64,000 nucleotides of DNA from Allomuricauda sp. GTDB taxonomy: Bacteria > Bacteroidota > Bacteroidia > Flavobacteriales > Flavobacteriaceae. Under the pieces are notes generated by a model, which was not told the DNA's origin, did not search any database, and worked only from the letters and a program-made list of their open reading frames with translations. Below are positions 55,642 through 63,518 of the stretch, in pieces. Each line of letters starts with the position of its first letter. Position 1 is the first letter of the stretch. The stretch covers positions 496,001 to 560,000 of the forward strand of contig NZ_JACESV010000001.1 in NCBI RefSeq assembly GCF_013911645.1, written 5' to 3'. Made by a program: the position numbers and the translations under genes.

Positions 55642-56265
55642 ATGGCAACTGATTGGCTTAAAAAGTGGAACACCAAATTTGGGCAAACCAAATATGCATA
55701 CGGCACCCGACCCAATGCCTATTTAAAAGAAAAACTGGCTACCCTACCAACAGGCTCTATTCTTTTTGGTGCCGAGGGCGAGGGGCGCAATGCCGTACAT
55801 GCCGCTCGATTGGGCTGGGAAGTCTCCGCTTTCGACATCAGCGAAGTAGGACAACAAAAAGCATTGAAACTGGCTGAGAAAAACAAGGTTTCCATTGACT
55901 ATCAGGTTGGAGAACTCCCCAAATTGGGCTACCGCGAAGAACAGTTCGATGCCATCGCCTTAATCTATGCCCACTTCCCTCCCAACATCCGTTCGGGCTA
56001 CCATAAATTGCTGCACAGTTACTTAAAAAAAGGCGGGACCATCATTTTTGAAGCATTCAGCAAGGCGCATTTGGCATATAAAAAGAAAAATCCAAGCGTA
56101 GGTGGCCCTAGTAATCTGGATGCCTTATTTTCCATCGAAGAACTGCAAGCCGATTTTCCCAACTACGAAATCTTGGAACTCAAACAAACCACCGTAGAGC
56201 TCAACGAAGGCGATGGCCATGTGGGAACAGGTTCCGTAATCCGATTTTTGGGCAGGAAGAAATAG
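55642..56265 (+). CDS. Class I SAM-dependent methyltransferase (TehB-like)
   Basis: 207 residues. The SAM-binding loop is SILFGAEGEGRNAVHAARLGWEVSAFDIS (motif I GAEGEGRNA, acidic D at the end of strand 2), followed by YQVGELPKLGYREEQFDAIALIYAHFPPNIRSGYHKLLHSYLKKGGTIIFEAF, motifs II-III. The pattern resembles TehB/thiopurine-type enzymes acting on small molecules. It starts 18 bp after the AlbA gene. No partner reveals the substrate. Confidence 0.85.
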   Translation: MATDWLKKWNTKFGQTKYAYGTRPNAYLKEKLATLPTGSILFGAEGEGRNAVHAARLGWEVSAFDISEVGQQKALKLAEKNKVSIDYQVGELPKLGYREEQFDAIALIYAHFPPNIRSGYHKLLHSYLKKGGTIIFEAFSKAHLAYKKKNPSVGGPSNLDALFSIEELQADFPNYEILELKQTTVELNEGDGHVGTGSVIRFLGRKK

Positions 56266-56448
56266 TTGATGCTTTTCTATATGGTTGACCCTAACTTGGA
56301 TCTATTTAAAGGTTTTGGCCCCTATAATCCTTAGTTTTATCGCAAAACAGATGGTTTTACCGGTGTTGACATAAAGGTGACATACAAATGTCGTGGTACT
56401 GTCGTGCCTCCGCAGATACCTTTGTTCCAGAATTTAAAACCAAAAATT

Positions 56449-58200
56449 ATGAAGAATTCATCAATTGGGGAACGACTCAAGTATCAACGAAAAATTAAGG
56501 GGTATTCACAAGAAGAATTGGCCCACAGAACCAATGTTACGGTACGCACCATTCAACGCATCGAAAAAGAAGAGGTCTCCCCACACCTAAATACCGTTAA
56601 ACTCTTGGCAGTAGCCTTGGAGATAGAAGTAGATGAGCTCGTTCCATTGGAAAATCCAAAAGAGGAAACGATTAAAAAGAAATGGTTGCTCCTAATACAC
56701 GCTACTCCCCTGGCCGGATTGTTTCTTCCCTTACTCAATGTGCTTATCCCACTTTTTCTGTGGATTCATAAACGGGAAGACAACCCAATGTATAACGAGC
56801 ATGGTATTAAGGTTATCAATTTTCAAATCACCGTACTGATTTTGGCCATCTTGTCGTTTGTTGGCTTACTGACCATCGAGAAATGGGGTTTTATCATTTT
56901 TATTTCCGTGATTCCCATTTGCATCGGCATTATCATCTTCAACATCATTTACGTGGTACAAAAAAACAAATGCTACTATCCCTTTTCCATTCCTTTTTTA
57001 AGGTTGAAAAAGAATACGACGCTTGGTCTGTTGCTCATAATAGGTTTATCCATTTTAAATAGTTGTTCAAATCCAAAACAGGTAACCATTGAACGATTGG
57101 ACGGTTCGTTGATCACTAAAGATTCCATTACCAAAAAGATTGACCAGTTGATGGCAGATGCCCAAATATACGGCATGGCCATATCCATTTTTGATGACAA
57201 CCAACCCGTGTATCAAAAGGTTTTTGGCTATAAGGATTATCCCAATAAAATAGTGTTGACAGATTCAACCAACATTTACGGAGCCTCGTTCAGTAAAGCC
57301 GTATTTGGGGTTTTGACAATGAAAATGGTCGAGGATGGTGTTATTGATCTGGACACACCCTTGGAGTCGTACCTGCCCAAGAAAATATACGAGTACGAAC
57401 CACAGACCCGTTGGCACGATGACTTTTCCAGTTTGAAGGAAGATTCACTTTACCATAAAATTACGGCAAGGATGTGCCTAGACCATACTACTGGGTTCAA
57501 AAATTACAGATGGTTTGAGGAAGACAACAAATTAAGGGTGCACCATACTCCCGGAACAAAATACGGATACAGTGGGGAGGGCTTTATCTATTTACAAGTA
57601 GTTTTGGAAAAATTGACAGGCAAAGGATTGGAAGAGCTTGCCCAAGAAAACATTTTTGAACCCTTGGGCATGGAAAACTCTGCCTACGAATGGAAAACGA
57701 GATTTGACAAGGATTTTGCACTTGGGCACAACGAAAAGGGGGAATCCCTCAAAAAAGATAAGGACAACGAGCCCAGAGGTGGCGGAACTTTGGAAACCAC
57801 GGCAAAGGACTATACCAAATTCTTGACCGCGGTGCTCAATCAAAAATTGATCAGCAAGGAATCTTACGATGAGATTTTTAGTCCGCACATCAGAATTCGC
57901 TCTGAAAAACAATTTGGAGATAAGGCCAATACCATTACGGATAAATATGATTCAATACGTTTGGGGTATGGCCTGGGCTGGGGCTATTTTGAAACACCGC
58001 ATGGCAAAGCTTTTTTTAAAGAAGGGCACGGAAGCGGATTTGTACACCATTCCGTACTTTTTCCAGAATCAGGAAAAGGAATTATGATCATGACCAATTT
58101 TGAACGTGGCAACAGCATTTTTAAGGAGTTGCTCGAAGTCACCTTGAAAGACGTGTACACACCATGGGAGTGGGAGAATTATATTCCGTATGGTAAATAA
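56449..58200 (+). CDS. Fusion: XRE HTH regulator + DUF4870 membrane region + beta-lactamase-fold serine hydrolase
   Basis: The frame is open from 56377; ATG 56449 (MKNSSIGERLKYQRKIKGYSQEELAHRTNVTVRTIQRIEKEEVSPHL) is the natural start, giving 583 residues. Residues 1-65 are an XRE helix-turn-helix. Residues about 75-175 have the DUF4870 layout of hydrophobic segments. Residues 187-206 read TLGLLLIIGLSILNSCSNPKQ, which is exactly a lipoprotein signal with lipobox. The rest is a serine beta-lactamase/esterase-like hydrolase with GASFSKAVF (S-x-x-K), GYSGEGF and GHGSGF. The same frame continues through without a stop. I infer a membrane-anchored sensor-regulator joining cytoplasmic DNA binding with an outer hydrolase domain, or a gene fusion by loss of a stop codon. 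Confidence 0.85.
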   Translation: MKNSSIGERLKYQRKIKGYSQEELAHRTNVTVRTIQRIEKEEVSPHLNTVKLLAVALEIEVDELVPLENPKEETIKKKWLLLIHATPLAGLFLPLLNVLIPLFLWIHKREDNPMYNEHGIKVINFQITVLILAILSFVGLLTIEKWGFIIFISVIPICIGIIIFNIIYVVQKNKCYYPFSIPFLRLKKNTTLGLLLIIGLSILNSCSNPKQVTIERLDGSLITKDSITKKIDQLMADAQIYGMAISIFDDNQPVYQKVFGYKDYPNKIVLTDSTNIYGASFSKAVFGVLTMKMVEDGVIDLDTPLESYLPKKIYEYEPQTRWHDDFSSLKEDSLYHKITARMCLDHTTGFKNYRWFEEDNKLRVHHTPGTKYGYSGEGFIYLQVVLEKLTGKGLEELAQENIFEPLGMENSAYEWKTRFDKDFALGHNEKGESLKKDKDNEPRGGGTLETTAKDYTKFLTAVLNQKLISKESYDEIFSPHIRIRSEKQFGDKANTITDKYDSIRLGYGLGWGYFETPHGKAFFKEGHGSGFVHHSVLFPESGKGIMIMTNFERGNSIFKELLEVTLKDVYTPWEWENYIPYGK

Positions 58201-58578
58201 ACCACTATGGGTTTGAAAACCATAGTTTAAAGAAAAGAATAAAATTCTTTGTCATCCAGTATCAAACTCTCCCTTAATCTCCCGAAACAGATTCGGGACA
58301 GGCTCTCCAAGGAGGGAAACTTCTCCCCTTTGGGGAGACTGGAGAGGGGACCATCCAAAAAAATTATAGAAACTAAAGTAACTGCAATGAAACCTGACTG
58401 CCATCAGGCATGTTTGCATGCCTGCTTTGATACTTCGGAGGTTTTAAAATGATTTAATCCAATCAATCGGTTGGGGCTTGGATTTGAAGAAAGGTGAGGC
58501 AAAATTTTCATGCTTTGGTAATTTGATAGTGCACAAAAAATCACCTAACTTGTTTTGCCATAACCAAATAACCAGACT
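58201..58578. repeat. Intergenic region with GC-rich palindromes
   Basis: No gene found in 378 bp. It contains GGGAAACTTCTCCCCTTTGG/GGAGACTGGAGAGGGG (58315-58350) with a CTCCCCTTTGGGGAG palindrome (58324-58338), CCCGAAACAGATTCGGG (58280-58296), and a perfect hairpin CAGGCATG-TTTG-CATGCCTG (58405-58424). These resemble dispersed palindromic elements elsewhere in the window. Confidence 0.65.
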
Positions 58579-60261
58579 ATGAAACCAATTTCTTTTCTCA
58601 TCTCCCTGTTCGCCCTGATTATTCTAGCCAGTTGTTCCCAACCCAAAAACTTTGATGTCCTTATTAAAAACGGACAAATCGTGGATGGCTCTGGGGGTCC
58701 TTCGTACATAGGGGATTTGGGAATCAATGCCGATACCATTGCAGCTATCGGAAATATTGGAAAAGCCTCAGGAACTATGGAGATAGATGCCACTGGATTG
58801 GCAGTTTCTCCTGGATTTATAAATATGCTCAGTTGGGCCACGGAATCCTTGATCGAGGACGGTAGGTCTATGGCCGATATAAAACAAGGCGTGACTTTGG
58901 AGGTGTTTGGCGAAGGTTGGTCCATGGGGCCGCTTAACGAATCCATGAAAAAAGAGGAACAGGAAAGTCAAGGGGACATAAAGTATGGTATTGAGTGGAA
59001 CAGCTTGAACGAATATTTGGAATATCTCACAACCAAGGGGGTTTCTCCGAACGTGGCCTCTTTTGTGGGAGCCACCACCTTGCGGATAAACACTGTAGGT
59101 TATGAAAACCGTGCCCCTACTCCACAGGAATTGGATTCCATGAAATTGATGGTAAAACAAGCCATGGAAGAAGGTGCCCTCGGCGTGGGTTCCTCTTTGA
59201 TCTATGCGCCTGCATTTTATTCCAGCACCGAAGAATTGATTGAACTCTGCAAAGTCGCCGCCGAGTATGATGGCATGTACATCAGCCACATGCGTAGCGA
59301 AGGTTCTCGTTTATTGGAGAGTTTGGATGAGTTGATTCAGATTGCGGATGAAGCTGGTATTAGAGCCGAGATTTATCACCTAAAACAAAGCGGCAAGGAA
59401 AATTGGCACAAGTTTGATGATGTAGTGGCCAAAGTGGACTCTGCCAATGCCGCTGGACTCCATATTACGGCCAATATGTACAATTATGTGGCTGGTGCCA
59501 CTGGTTTGGATGCCTCAATGCCGCCATGGGTGCAAGAAGGTGGATATGATAAATGGGCAGAACGTTTGCAGGACCCCGCCATTCGTAAAAAAGTGAAAGA
59601 AGAAATGACCACACCTACGGACGAATGGGAAAGTTTGATGCAAGCTGCAGGCGACCCCAGTAAAATCCTGTTGGTAGGTTTTAAGGCGGATTCTTTAAAA
59701 TATCTTACGGGAAAAACATTAAAAGAGGTGGCGGAAATGCGTGGCACTTCGCCCGAAGAAACTGCCATGGACTTGGTAGTACAAGATGGAAGTCGTGTAG
59801 GAACCATTTATTTTTTAATGTCCGAAGGCAATGTGAAAAAGCAAATAGCACTGCCTTGGATGAGTTTTGGTTCCGATGCAGGCTCTCCTGCCACAGAAGG
59901 TGTCTTCCTAAAATCGAGCACTCACCCCAGAGCTTACGGAAACGTGGCTCGTTTGTTGGGCAAATATGTGCGGGATGAAAAGGTGATTTCCTTGGAAGAA
60001 GCTGTACATAAATTGTCTCAATTGCCCGCAACCCATCTTAAAATACAAAAACGGGGCAGCCTTACCGAAGGTAATTATGCCGATGTGGTTTTGTTTGACC
60101 CCGCTACCATTATCGACAAAGCCACTTTTGAAGACCCCCACCAATATTCCGAAGGGGTAAAACATGTGTTTGTGAACGGCACCCAAGTACTAAAGGATGG
60201 TGAGCATACGGGAGAAATGCCAGGGCGTGTTGTTCGTGGGCCTGGATATAAAAAAGAGTGA
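58579..60261 (+). CDS. D-aminoacylase-like amidohydrolase lipoprotein
   Basis: 560 residues with lipoprotein signal MKPISFLISLFALIILASC (lipobox LASC). It aligns with N-acyl-D-amino-acid deacylases/dihydroorotase-like amidohydrolases: DVLIKNGQIVDGSGGPSYIGDLGINADTIAAIG, YISHMRSEGSRLLESLDELIQIADEAGI, IYHLKQSGKENWHK, WMSFGSDAGSPATEG. The first metal-binding motif H-x-H after PGFI is missing (SPGFINMLSWATESL); this is seen, from memory, in a subfamily with that exact stretch. It may act on N-acyl D-amino acids or dipeptides in the periplasm, but metal binding may differ. Confidence 0.85.
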   Translation: MKPISFLISLFALIILASCSQPKNFDVLIKNGQIVDGSGGPSYIGDLGINADTIAAIGNIGKASGTMEIDATGLAVSPGFINMLSWATESLIEDGRSMADIKQGVTLEVFGEGWSMGPLNESMKKEEQESQGDIKYGIEWNSLNEYLEYLTTKGVSPNVASFVGATTLRINTVGYENRAPTPQELDSMKLMVKQAMEEGALGVGSSLIYAPAFYSSTEELIELCKVAAEYDGMYISHMRSEGSRLLESLDELIQIADEAGIRAEIYHLKQSGKENWHKFDDVVAKVDSANAAGLHITANMYNYVAGATGLDASMPPWVQEGGYDKWAERLQDPAIRKKVKEEMTTPTDEWESLMQAAGDPSKILLVGFKADSLKYLTGKTLKEVAEMRGTSPEETAMDLVVQDGSRVGTIYFLMSEGNVKKQIALPWMSFGSDAGSPATEGVFLKSSTHPRAYGNVARLLGKYVRDEKVISLEEAVHKLSQLPATHLKIQKRGSLTEGNYADVVLFDPATIIDKATFEDPHQYSEGVKHVFVNGTQVLKDGEHTGEMPGRVVRGPGYKKE

Positions 60262-60328
60262 CCGGATGTTTCTTGTAGATAACCGAGGTGATTTTCAGTG
60301 AAGCTTCATTAGCTGTGCCGAACTTTAG

Positions 60329-60378
60329 TTCAGAATCAGTCGCTTAAACATCATTAAAACGATGTTTAGCTTAATCGT
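60329..60378. repeat. ~50-bp repeat before a serine hydrolase gene, copy 2
   Basis: Aligns with 54249-54297. TAAACATC (60344-60351) pairs with GATGTTTA (60361-60368), so this copy can form a hairpin, which the first copy cannot do as well. It ends 69 bp before the low-GC serine hydrolase gene. Confidence 0.8.
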
Positions 60379-60447
60379 TGGGAGTAAATAAAGGTTTGCC
60401 ACATTCAAGAATAAGTATCGTCTTTGTTGAAATCAATGTTCAATACA

Positions 60448-61893
60448 ATGAAGACATTCAAAATCTTATTTATCCTACTATTATTTCTTTCTACATCTTG
60501 TACCAACCAAAAGAAGAAAACTACTTCTACTGAATTAAAAACCGAAATCGACAATTACCTTTCTAAAACAATGCGATTGCACAACATTCCCGGATTGGCT
60601 TTAGCGGTTGTTGAGGGCGATAGCATAGTTTATGAAAATTACTTTGGCAAAGCCTCTTTGGAAAACAATGTTCAAGTTGATAAAAATACATTGTTCAGAA
60701 TTTTTTCGGCAACAAAACTTATCACATCAACAGGAGTATTTCAGCTTATCCAAGACGGAAAACTAACTTTGGATGATGCAATTTCAAAGTATCTGGATGA
60801 TTTGCCACCACAATGGCAAGAAATTAAAATTAAAAATCTTTTAAGTCATTCTTCCGGCTTACCGGACATCATAAAATACGAAAGCACTTTATCTGATAAA
60901 TCGTTAATGGAAAAGCTCGCAAAAGATAAAATGGACTTTGTAACCGGAAATCAATTCAGGTACAACCAAACGAACTATTGGTTGCTTGCTCAAATTATTG
61001 AGAAAATAACAGGGTTGCCGTTTGATGAATATGTGCTTGACAATCAATTTGAAAATCCGAAAAATGGGGTTTTATTTTCTTCCAACTCGCAAGAAAGCAT
61101 CCCAAATCGTGCTACTAGATATTTTTATAATGATGAAACAAAAGCATTTGAAAAAGACACGAATAACAATGGTATAAGAGGACATTCCGGAAATGGACTT
61201 AACATCACACTTGAAAGATTCATTGAATGGAACAAAAGATTGGATAAAAATTTACTTCTGGATAAACAAACCAAATCTAAAATGTGGACACCGTTCAATT
61301 TTGTAAATCAAAAGGACAATTTTTTATATGGTTGGGGCAATTACCCAGTGAACGGATTAAAATCTTATGGATTTTCAGGTGGAAATTTAGCTGCTTTCAG
61401 AAAATTTGCGGACAATAAAACAACAATTATTTTATTATCGAATGGATATGAAATTCCTGCCTATGACATTATTGTAAATGATGTTGCAAGAATTGTAATT
61501 CCACAAATAAAAGGTTCAACCTTAGAAGAAGATGTTATGGGCCTTACCTTAAAAGGTGAATTTGGCAAGGCTGCAGAATCATTCAAAAAACTTAAGGAAG
61601 AAAACCCGCATTCCAATTTTGATAACTTAAAATGGAATATTAACAGCATAGGGAATTCGTACCTGTTCAGCGAAAATTATAATGAAAAAGCACTTGAAGT
61701 ATTCAAATTTAATGCGGAAGCCAACCCAAAATGGTGGGTGGCTTTGGCTGGGTTAGCGGAGGTCTATGAAAACCGAAAAGATACTTTAAACGCACTTGCA
61801 AACTATCAAAAAGCAATTTTGTTGAATAAAAACAATGAATGGAATTATAACGAACAGATGGAAAATAAAATTAACGAACTGAAAAATAATTGA
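60448..61893 (+). CDS. Beta-lactamase-family serine hydrolase lipoprotein with TPR-like tail
   Basis: The frame begins at a TTG (60424), but ATG 60448 (MKTFKILFILLLFLSTSC) gives a clear lipoprotein of 481 residues. The hydrolase carries FRIFSATKLITSTGVFQ (S-x-x-K), SHSSGLPDI, FRYNQTNYWLL (Y-x-N) and GYGFSGGNLAAFRK. The last 110 residues have TPR-like helices (AESFKKLKEENPHS, ALEVFKFNAEANPKWWVALAGLAEVYENRKD). Substrate unknown: peptidase, esterase or D-Ala carboxypeptidase. GC is lower than that of the neighbours (35-38% in sample lines), and a ~50-bp repeat precedes it, suggesting acquisition. Confidence 0.88.
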   Translation: MKTFKILFILLLFLSTSCTNQKKKTTSTELKTEIDNYLSKTMRLHNIPGLALAVVEGDSIVYENYFGKASLENNVQVDKNTLFRIFSATKLITSTGVFQLIQDGKLTLDDAISKYLDDLPPQWQEIKIKNLLSHSSGLPDIIKYESTLSDKSLMEKLAKDKMDFVTGNQFRYNQTNYWLLAQIIEKITGLPFDEYVLDNQFENPKNGVLFSSNSQESIPNRATRYFYNDETKAFEKDTNNNGIRGHSGNGLNITLERFIEWNKRLDKNLLLDKQTKSKMWTPFNFVNQKDNFLYGWGNYPVNGLKSYGFSGGNLAAFRKFADNKTTIILLSNGYEIPAYDIIVNDVARIVIPQIKGSTLEEDVMGLTLKGEFGKAAESFKKLKEENPHSNFDNLKWNINSIGNSYLFSENYNEKALEVFKFNAEANPKWWVALAGLAEVYENRKDTLNALANYQKAILLNKNNEWNYNEQMENKINELKNN

Positions 61894-61894
61894 C

Positions 61895-62155
61895 CTAAAA
61901 ATTACCGGATTCGGGCGGAGGAATCAGGGCTATTTCATCATAAGAATTTATTCTCTCATTGTCCGAAGCGTAATTCTGGTTTACTGCAACGGTCACTTTG
62001 GAAATGGATTTAAGTTCTGGATATGTATTTTCAAGAAATTTTTTGAGTTCCCCTACGGTATTTGGAATTTTTCTGCCGCTTAAACTTGCCGTTGGAACAG
62101 ATAGTGTGGGCGTTCCAATAATATCTTTGGTGGCACCGAACAAAAGTATAGTCAT
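61895..62155 (-). CDS. MoaD/ThiS-like small ubiquitin-fold protein without the terminal Gly-Gly
   Basis: 86 residues. MTILLFGATKDIIGTPTLSV, VGELKKFLENTYPELKSI, VAVNQNYASDNERINSYDEIALIPPPESGNF follow the MoaD pattern (sulfur carrier of molybdopterin synthase). MoaD must end in Gly-Gly to form the thiocarboxylate; here the end is SGNF and then TAG, so sulfur transfer by the usual chemistry is not possible. No other molybdenum-cofactor gene is in the window. It is either a degraded or a repurposed copy. It is convergent with the serine hydrolase gene, separated by one base. Confidence 0.72.
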   Translation of the reverse strand: MTILLFGATKDIIGTPTLSVPTASLSGRKIPNTVGELKKFLENTYPELKSISKVTVAVNQNYASDNERINSYDEIALIPPPESGNF

Positions 62156-62356
62156 AATATCAACCTATTAGCGTTATTGTTTGTTGTTGGTTAGATAGGT
62201 TGGTAGGTTTTATTGGCGTGAAAATATTAAAAATAGCTTGTATCCCTATTATTTTAACAAGCCCATGTTTCTTTTAACTTTTCTTTAATTTTATTCTTGA
62301 GGTTATAAATACTTTTCGGTCAATTTCAACGTTGTGCATGCAGAACCTTAACTTTT

Positions 62357-63445
62357 ATGAAAATGAAAAACATACTTCAGTTTACATTCCCAATATTGTT
62401 TAGCCTTATTTTATTTTCTTGCGGAAATGCAGATGATGATGTCAGTTTTGATATTAACGACAAGGAACTGGGACTTGGTGAAGAACCGGATGATTGCCTC
62501 GGTTTTGGGGAAAACGAACTTTTGTTGTCCATACAAGATGAATTCACCACTTTGCCCGGAAAAGTTTCCGTGCTCTTCAGAGTTTCAGATTTGATGGGGA
62601 ATCCTATCTCAGGATTATCGGCCGAACAGTTCTCCATATACGAACAAGGACGAAACGATGATTGTTTTGAACCCATATCCCCTTCGGAATCCTTTGCCCG
62701 AATTTCCCCAAACTCACAAGTATTTAACAACAACACCCTTTTAGTGCTGGATTTGAGCAATAGCGTATTGGAAAGTAGTTTGGACGAATTAAAGGCGGCA
62801 ACCACCAGTTTCATCAACAATGTAATGCCAACCCCAACTACGGAGTCCTTTAAAATGGCCATTTATTGGTTTGATGGAGAAGACGAACTTCATTTATTAA
62901 ACCCCTTGACATCTTCCGCTGCCGAATTGACAGCGGCCGTAGATGGCATCACAATGGATATCAGCAACGACCCATCTACTGATTTGTACGGCGCCGTGAT
63001 CAAATCAACAGACATTGCCGAGGGCTTGCTTGATGAAAACTCAGAAGTAATCAACGCGGCATCCGTGGTATTGTTCACCGATGGAACCGATCAAGCTTCG
63101 AGATACAAAGAATCCGATGCTTTACGTGCAGTTGAGGAAGCCGATAGCAATATTTCCTACTTCACCATTGGACTAGGAGCCGAAATAGATACCGAAGTTT
63201 TGGAGCAAATCGGGAAAACAGCCAGTGTTTTTGCCAGTAATTCAGAAGAATTGGAGAATACCTTCAACGATATCTCACAACGTGTAGAGGAACAAGCGGG
63301 AAGCTACTACCTTTTTGAATACTGCACCCCAAAACGTGATGGAAGTGGCGAAAGTAACCTAGTGATCCAGTTAACGCACAACAGCCTAAAAGGAGCTGTT
63401 CAGACCAAGTTTAGCGCCAATGGTTTTACCGGTGGTTGCGAATAG
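62357..63445 (+). CDS. VWA-domain lipoprotein
   Basis: 362 residues with lipoprotein signal MKMKNILQFTFPILFSLILFSC (lipobox LFSC) and an acidic stretch after it (GNADDDVSFDINDKE). A von Willebrand factor A domain follows a short beta domain: TLLVLDLSNSVLESSLDELKAATTSFI contains the MIDAS D-x-S-x-S (DLSNS), and VVLFTDGTDQASRYKES supplies the downstream Asp. It probably binds a protein or glycan ligand with metal at the cell surface. No enzymatic partner lies next to it. Confidence 0.9.
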   Translation: MKMKNILQFTFPILFSLILFSCGNADDDVSFDINDKELGLGEEPDDCLGFGENELLLSIQDEFTTLPGKVSVLFRVSDLMGNPISGLSAEQFSIYEQGRNDDCFEPISPSESFARISPNSQVFNNNTLLVLDLSNSVLESSLDELKAATTSFINNVMPTPTTESFKMAIYWFDGEDELHLLNPLTSSAAELTAAVDGITMDISNDPSTDLYGAVIKSTDIAEGLLDENSEVINAASVVLFTDGTDQASRYKESDALRAVEEADSNISYFTIGLGAEIDTEVLEQIGKTASVFASNSEELENTFNDISQRVEEQAGSYYLFEYCTPKRDGSGESNLVIQLTHNSLKGAVQTKFSANGFTGGCE

Positions 63446-63518
63446 GTTCTAGTACTATAACGGCTAGTTAATTTTTGGATTAATCGTATCTTGTTCAGCA
63501 AACAAACTAAACATTCAT

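Noticed and set aside
56377..56448. Extended N-terminus of the HTH-hydrolase fusion
   Set aside because: The extra 24 residues have no family match and precede the natural HTH start; similar extensions were trimmed for pxpB, DUF285 A, rmuC, thioesterase, thioredoxin, ChaN and the serine hydrolase.
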